DNA of 64,000 nucleotides from Phaffia rhodozyma. Taxonomy: Eukaryota > Basidiomycota > Tremellomycetes > Cystofilobasidiales > Mrakiaceae. The translations under genes were made by a program, and so were the position numbers. Below, piece by piece: positions 60,055-64,000 of this stretch; position 1 is the first letter of the stretch, and the number at the start of each line of letters is the position of its first letter. The stretch lies in NCBI GenBank assembly GCA_014706385.1, contig JACGZH010000004.1:1860001-1924000 (forward strand). The letters are read 5' to 3'. A model generated the notes under the pieces. The model saw only the letters and a list, made by a program, of their open reading frames with translations, was not told the DNA's origin and did no database searches.

Positions 60055-60249
60055 CTAGATTGACAACTGCGTTAGCTCTGCCGTTGAGCATTTGAAGGGT
60101 GGTTCGGCAGAGGGATGGGAGCCTATATGGCCAATACCTTGTCTTCTACAGCCGCTTCCGAGACAAACAAAGTGGCCGTGATCGGCGTGAACCTGACGAA
60201 AACAACGATGACAGATCTGCGTTGTTCGATATGAACTGCGGACGATCAT
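60055..60249 (-). other. orphan 64-codon frame with two Cys pairs
   Basis: An ATG at 60249 (frame open from about 60340) encodes a basic peptide with Thr-Thr-Gln-Ile-Cys-His-Arg-Cys-Phe, then Phe-Val-Cys-Leu-Gly-Ser-Gly-Cys-Arg-Arg: a CxxC plus CxxxxC arrangement, possibly half a zinc ribbon. It looks faintly like the C-terminal ribbon of OrfB/Fanzor-type proteins, but the usual downstream Asp-Arg-Asp-x-Asn block is missing and no upstream catalytic part was found. It may be chance or a remnant. Confidence 0.2.
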
Positions 60250-60689
60250 TTTCGCCCCTTTATTTTTCCTCTTTCTTCCTTGTTTTGGATACACGCGCCT
60301 CTTCGGCTTTAGAGCAGAGAGTGGCACAGTAACAAGGGATCAGACATCCCACGAGGGACTCCAGTTGGTTCAGCTTCGCGACGTTTTCTGTGTGGGCTCA
60401 AGATTGCCCGATTGGCCCTCGGTTGAACATCTAAAAATTCCCCCTCCCGACCTTCACGTCATTCTGGCGATCGGCCCGGATGTGTAGATGACTTGCTATC
60501 GCGTCTCTTGTTCGGATGGATCTATGTGTCATTTTCTGTCGAGCGAACCCAGAGTGGCGCTGTTTCATCCGGTGGAGTTCTATCCTACTGTATTTCATGT
60601 CTACTGGATGTGAACACTATTGCAACGGTGTATGAGTATATCTGTGTCCTTTTCGATCTTCTATTCTTTGATATCTAATTTTGTCAGAG

Positions 60690-60705
60690 TTTTTTTTTTT
60701 TTTTT
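60690..60705 (+). repeat. 16-T homopolymer
   Basis: Sixteen consecutive T residues in the gene-poor interval, followed by an AT-rich plus-strand stretch. It could be a poly(A) remnant of a retro-inserted sequence on the minus strand or a nucleosome-depleting tract. Confidence 0.6.
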
Positions 60706-60960
60706 CAAGGCGACCTAGGTGGAGTAACAAGTGATCGAAGAAGAATTAATATTAACGAAATAGAAAACGGAACCAGCGCGAGAAAAAGAAAGGGAAGAAA
60801 ACAGGTAACATGAAAAATGCCGGTCAGTGATTATGTTTCCACGTGTCGATCAAACAGATTCTCCTTGAACCGGTCGCTTGAATAAGAGCTAGTTCTTTGA
60901 TCCCGATCTCTGAGAAAGGTGGTGAACGGGTGGAGAAGCAGTCAGCCAGGCAGCGGCTGG

Positions 60961-61048
60961 GCAGGTACTCAGGTACAGTATCCCTCGAGCACCCAAGCAC
61001 CCGCATACCCACATACCCAGGCACTCAGGTTCTCAGGCACTTAGGTAG
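60961..61048 (+). repeat. degenerate short repeat CAGGYACTYAGG / CACCCAAGCACC
   Basis: Near 60961-61048 the words CAGGTACTCAGG, CACCCAAGCACCC, CATACCCACATACCCAGGCACTCAGG and CAGGCACTTAGG recur with small changes. It is a minisatellite-like patch upstream of the RGS gene, with no coding potential. Confidence 0.5.
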
Positions 61049-61581
61049 TACACCACACTTCCAGAGTCAACCTTTCCAGAGACTCATTCTTCCGCTCAAA
61101 GACTCATCTCTCTTTTCTCCCCTAAATCCTTCTCGTGCTCTTTGTTTCCTCTTCTTTTTGTTCCCTCTTCGTTCTTTCCCTTCTCGTCGTCCTGCTCTTC
61201 TTTTAGTCTAGTTCCATTTGACACTGTCTTCTCCCTATCGGTTCGGCTCAACAATCCAGCTACCGAGGCTTCCCCTGAGATATAAGAATACGAACGACTG
61301 GCACAAATTCCATTTGTTTCAGAATCCTCCGTCTTTTATGTACATGGGGTGCACGCTCTCGATCGATCTCGTCTCTCTCTTCCTATCTTCCTCTTGTACA
61401 CCCCTGTAGAATCTGATAGTTCACTATCAAGTCTCTTCCTCTAGACGGCCAACCATCTCGGACCACAACAGAACAGATCTCTCCTCATCTCTCCATCTTT
61501 TTTTTTCTTTTTCATTTTCACTTCCCATCTCTCTTCTCTTGCCCTCCCCGTTCTTGATCTCATCCAGCCGCGCACCTCAGG

Positions 61582-64000
61582 ATGTCCCGGGATCCGTCGA
61601 TGGACATGCAGGCGAGTAACCACATGATGAAGAACACAAAAAAGGGAAGACCCTTCATACAGGTCTGTTCTTCTTAACTCGTCTTCACTGGGAGAGGATC
61701 CGAGCTCGATCCTGTTTTGCTTCTTGATCAATTGAGAGACGATAGCAAGACCAAGTTACCTATTTCCTTCTCGTACAGCCCTTTCTGACGTTTCGGTCTC
61801 GTTCAAATGACCAACAAAACATAGGACCTCCACGATCTGTTCTCCACTCTCATCGTTTCCCTTAACCTAGGAACTCACCGTCAGTTTTTCAAGCAATACC
61901 ATAATGCGTTCACAACGTACGTCTTTACTTCTTCTTTTTCTTCTTCCTCTTCTTCTCTCTTGTCTTTTCTTATCGTCAATTCATTCTTTCTGACGATTTC
62001 TGAATATTCTTGCTCGCCATCCCTTTCCATTATTCTTCATCGTTATCATCATCTCCTATCGCTCTCGTTCTTCTCTCTTGCGTTTCTCCAACGCGTTCAC
62101 CTCTGGCAGAGATGGCGCCTGTCAAAACTTGTCGTCACTCAAATTCACCCAGTCCAGTCGGTCGGCTGATCCAAAGGATCCCAACCGGATACTCACCACC
62201 ACCACTACCACCACATTCACGATGACTCGGGAACTAGCAAAGGGAATGTGCCAGCATTTCATGGACGCACATCTGATCGAAAACGCAGCGGACCCTTCAA
62301 GCTCGACCTTCAAGGATAGAGGAATCTACGTGTGTACCCCAAAGGGGCTCCACATGTCAGTCCTTCTCTAGACACCCCTCTTACGTCTTACTTGGCTTCC
62401 TTCCACTCTCGCTTCTGCTGACCCATCTGTTTCCCCCATCATCTTCTGCTCACTAGCCTGGAACGCTTTGTCGCAAAGAATGGGATCGCTCAACAACAGC
62501 GCCTCAAGGTGTTTGCCTCCCAGCCGATATGCATGAAGCTTCTCCACCTCGAGCGAAAACCGTCGGATGATGAGCTCTGCACATCGAAAGTGGTGGTTGA
62601 GATGCTGTGGAGACGGTTCGCTGGTCGAAAGCCAAACCGGATCGATCCTTCTCAACTCCCCTCTTCTTACTCCCCCTCCTCCTCGCCCTCATCATCAGCA
62701 TCCACTCCGATCTCTAACGTCCGGCATACCCGACAAAATCCTCCTTCAGGCCAGTCGACCGATATATTTGATCAAACCCATGGCGCCGCTTTCCGGAAGC
62801 ATCAAGAGAAGGACAAAACAGGCAAGCTTGAGGTCGTGCCGTATGCGATTGGTAGTTTTCAAGTCATTGGTTGGCTACTCGATCATACTACCATGGCTCA
62901 CAAGGAAGAAGCTATGGAAATGGCCGCCCGATTTGTCTGGCTTGGTTTCTTAGAACTCATCAGCGAAAGAGGCAAGGTCAACAAAGACATGGCTACCAAG
63001 ACCGTCGTTCAGGGCAAAGAAGACGGTCCGGTCAAGTCATCAGGCGAGTTTCGAGCTTCTGAGAAAGCGATCTACAAAGTCACCGAACGAGGCATGCAAG
63101 CCGCCCGATGGCCCGGTTACGGCCGTGATTCGGTTAGCCATCCTTTGGTAACTGGTTCTCGATCGGTAGATACGGAAGAACTGACTCGAGAAGAACGACC
63201 GAGTGTGAATCGAGTACTGTTCGGTCGGTCAATCACGGATCAAACACCTTTCCGTCACTCTCCTTCTCCACATCAGGTTGACCAGAGTGAACTTCTATCA
63301 CATACAGACAGCGCTGAGATTGAGCCCAGATCGTCCCCGGAAGGAGGAGGATCTAGCATGTTCAAAGAGTCACACACGACCAAACTTCAGCAGATCCTGG
63401 AGGAACCATCGCTCAGAAGTCTCTTCAGAGAATTTCTTCGCTCATGTTTTTGTGAGGAAAACCTGAGCTATTGGTTGGATGTTCAGGAGCTTAGAAAACG
63501 GTTTTCGACCACTTCCAGTGCTGCCGCCGCTGGGCATGCTCAAGGACAAGGCCAAGGAAAGTCAAAGGATGCGGCCAACTCTACGATGGAGAGACATCAG
63601 CAGGACCTTGTCGCGGTTGCACTCAACATGTTTGTTTCTCATTCTTCCGTAACTTTTTATCACGATTTTTGACAACCCCTTAGAACGGATGATTGACGAA
63701 TCGTTGTCCTTGAAATCCTACACAAATCCAATAGATATAATACATATCTCGCCCCACACTCTCCTTCTGAACTTAATATTGATCATAACCTCCGAGGGGA
63801 TTTGGTGAACTATGTATCGAGAAACCTACTTGATCAAGCTGCTATCGCCTCGTCCAATCTTCCTTCAACCAACGCCACTGGCATGCGAGCTTTATCTTCT
63901 TCACCAGACTCAAAACCGAACGCAACCGCGAATTCGAAAAGAGAGAACGATTCGATCGATCCGAGAGCCTATCAGATGGACGCAAGCAATCTACAGTCGT
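61582..64000 (+). CDS. RGS/DEP regulator of G-protein signalling, Sst2/FlbA/Crg1 family (partial, runs off right edge)
   Basis: Exons 61582-61662, 61825-61916, 62110-62355, 62457-63629 and 63735 onward give 560 residues before the window ends. RGS proteins speed GTP hydrolysis on G-alpha and damp pheromone or nutrient signalling. A DEP-type region (about residues 75-160: Arg-Glu-Leu-Ala-Lys-Gly-Met...Phe-Lys-Asp-Arg-Gly-Ile-Tyr) and a second helical block (Ile-Gly-Trp-Leu-Leu-Asp region near 285) precede the RGS domain. The RGS domain opens near residue 450 with Leu-Gln-Gln-Ile-Leu-Glu-Glu-Pro-Ser-Leu-Arg and continues with Phe-Cys-Glu-Glu-Asn-Leu-Ser-Tyr-Trp. A Ser-rich linker and an Ala/Gln/Gly-rich insert occur inside the RGS start. 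Cryptococcus Crg1 and Schizophyllum Thn1 have this layout. The 3' part is outside the window. Confidence 0.9.

Larger units (their letters stand above)
58607..61581. other. gene-poor 3-kb region
   Basis: The longest gene-free interval of the window lies between the HDAC start (minus) and the RGS gene (plus). It contains several short frames of no clear coding value, a 16-T run (60690-60705), a degenerate CAGGYACT-type stretch (60961-61048) and C/T-rich sequence towards the RGS start. It may hold a long RGS leader with introns, noncoding RNA or an old element; none is demonstrated. Confidence 0.45.

Noticed and set aside
60055..60249. Fanzor/OrfB transposon gene
   Set aside because: Only a partial Cys arrangement is present; no catalytic region, ends or repeats were found, so it is reported only as an orphan frame.

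Overview
The window looks like nuclear DNA of an intron-rich basidiomycete fungus, probably a yeast-like tremellomycete. The grounds are: about 22 protein genes on both strands at roughly 2.9 kb per gene; almost every gene split by many short introns (about 46 to 210 bp; donors GTGAGT, GTAAGT, GTTCGT, GTACGT, GTTTGT); several exons of only 10 to 30 nt; and fungal families such as a Far11/STRIP STRIPAK subunit, DUF3292, Tsc13, an RGS-DEP protein, Iml2 and a Kre9-like GPI protein. A Cystofilobasidiales relative (Xanthophyllomyces/Phaffia type) would fit, but that is inference. Exon coordinates were worked out by hand from splice motifs, reading-frame continuity and family conservation; no transcript evidence was available.

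Layout. 0.2-5.6 kb: two uncharacterised minus-strand genes, one a 1366-residue disordered protein. 6.8-16.6 kb: a plus-strand DUF3292 membrane protein with N-terminal repeats, then the 17-exon Far11/STRIP gene. 16.8-24.3 kb: PUS7 (minus, with a large Arg-Gly insert), a divergent 389-residue unknown, and TSC13 (minus). 24.9-32.9 kb: four minus-strand genes, namely a small GPI-anchored wall protein, a xylitol/sorbitol dehydrogenase, an Frm2-like nitroreductase and an NPY1 NADH pyrophosphatase with C-terminal SKI. 33.2-39 kb: a SAM methyltransferase (plus), an OTU protease on a long disordered arm (minus) and an isochorismatase-like hydrolase ending in SRL (plus). 39.1-47.7 kb: a small unknown (minus), an F-box-like protein (plus) and the 19-exon IML2/TTC39 gene (minus). 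48-58.6 kb: SPE2 (S-adenosylmethionine decarboxylase, minus), a basic/disordered nuclear-type protein possibly related to Ies4 (plus), SPO11 (plus) and a class I HDAC (minus). 58.6-61.6 kb is gene-poor. From 61.6 kb to the right edge runs the 5' part of an RGS/DEP protein of the Sst2/FlbA/Crg1 family.

The genes do not form one pathway. Themes are RNA and protein modification (PUS7, methyltransferase, OTU), lipid and polyamine metabolism (TSC13, SPE2), NAD(P)H-linked redox chemistry (three neighbouring genes), signalling (Far11, RGS) and chromatin/meiosis (HDAC, SPO11, possible INO80 subunit). Several neighbours are divergent with 200-600 bp between start codons and probably share promoters. 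I saw no rRNA, tRNA, CRISPR array or intact transposon. The most notable observations are three GC-AG introns in three genes, a set of micro-exons, an RGG-rich insert inside Pus7, conserved enzymes carrying long disordered or acidic N-terminal arms (SPO11, OTU, IML2), candidate peroxisomal tags on two hydrolases, and a direct repeat array in the DUF3292 protein.
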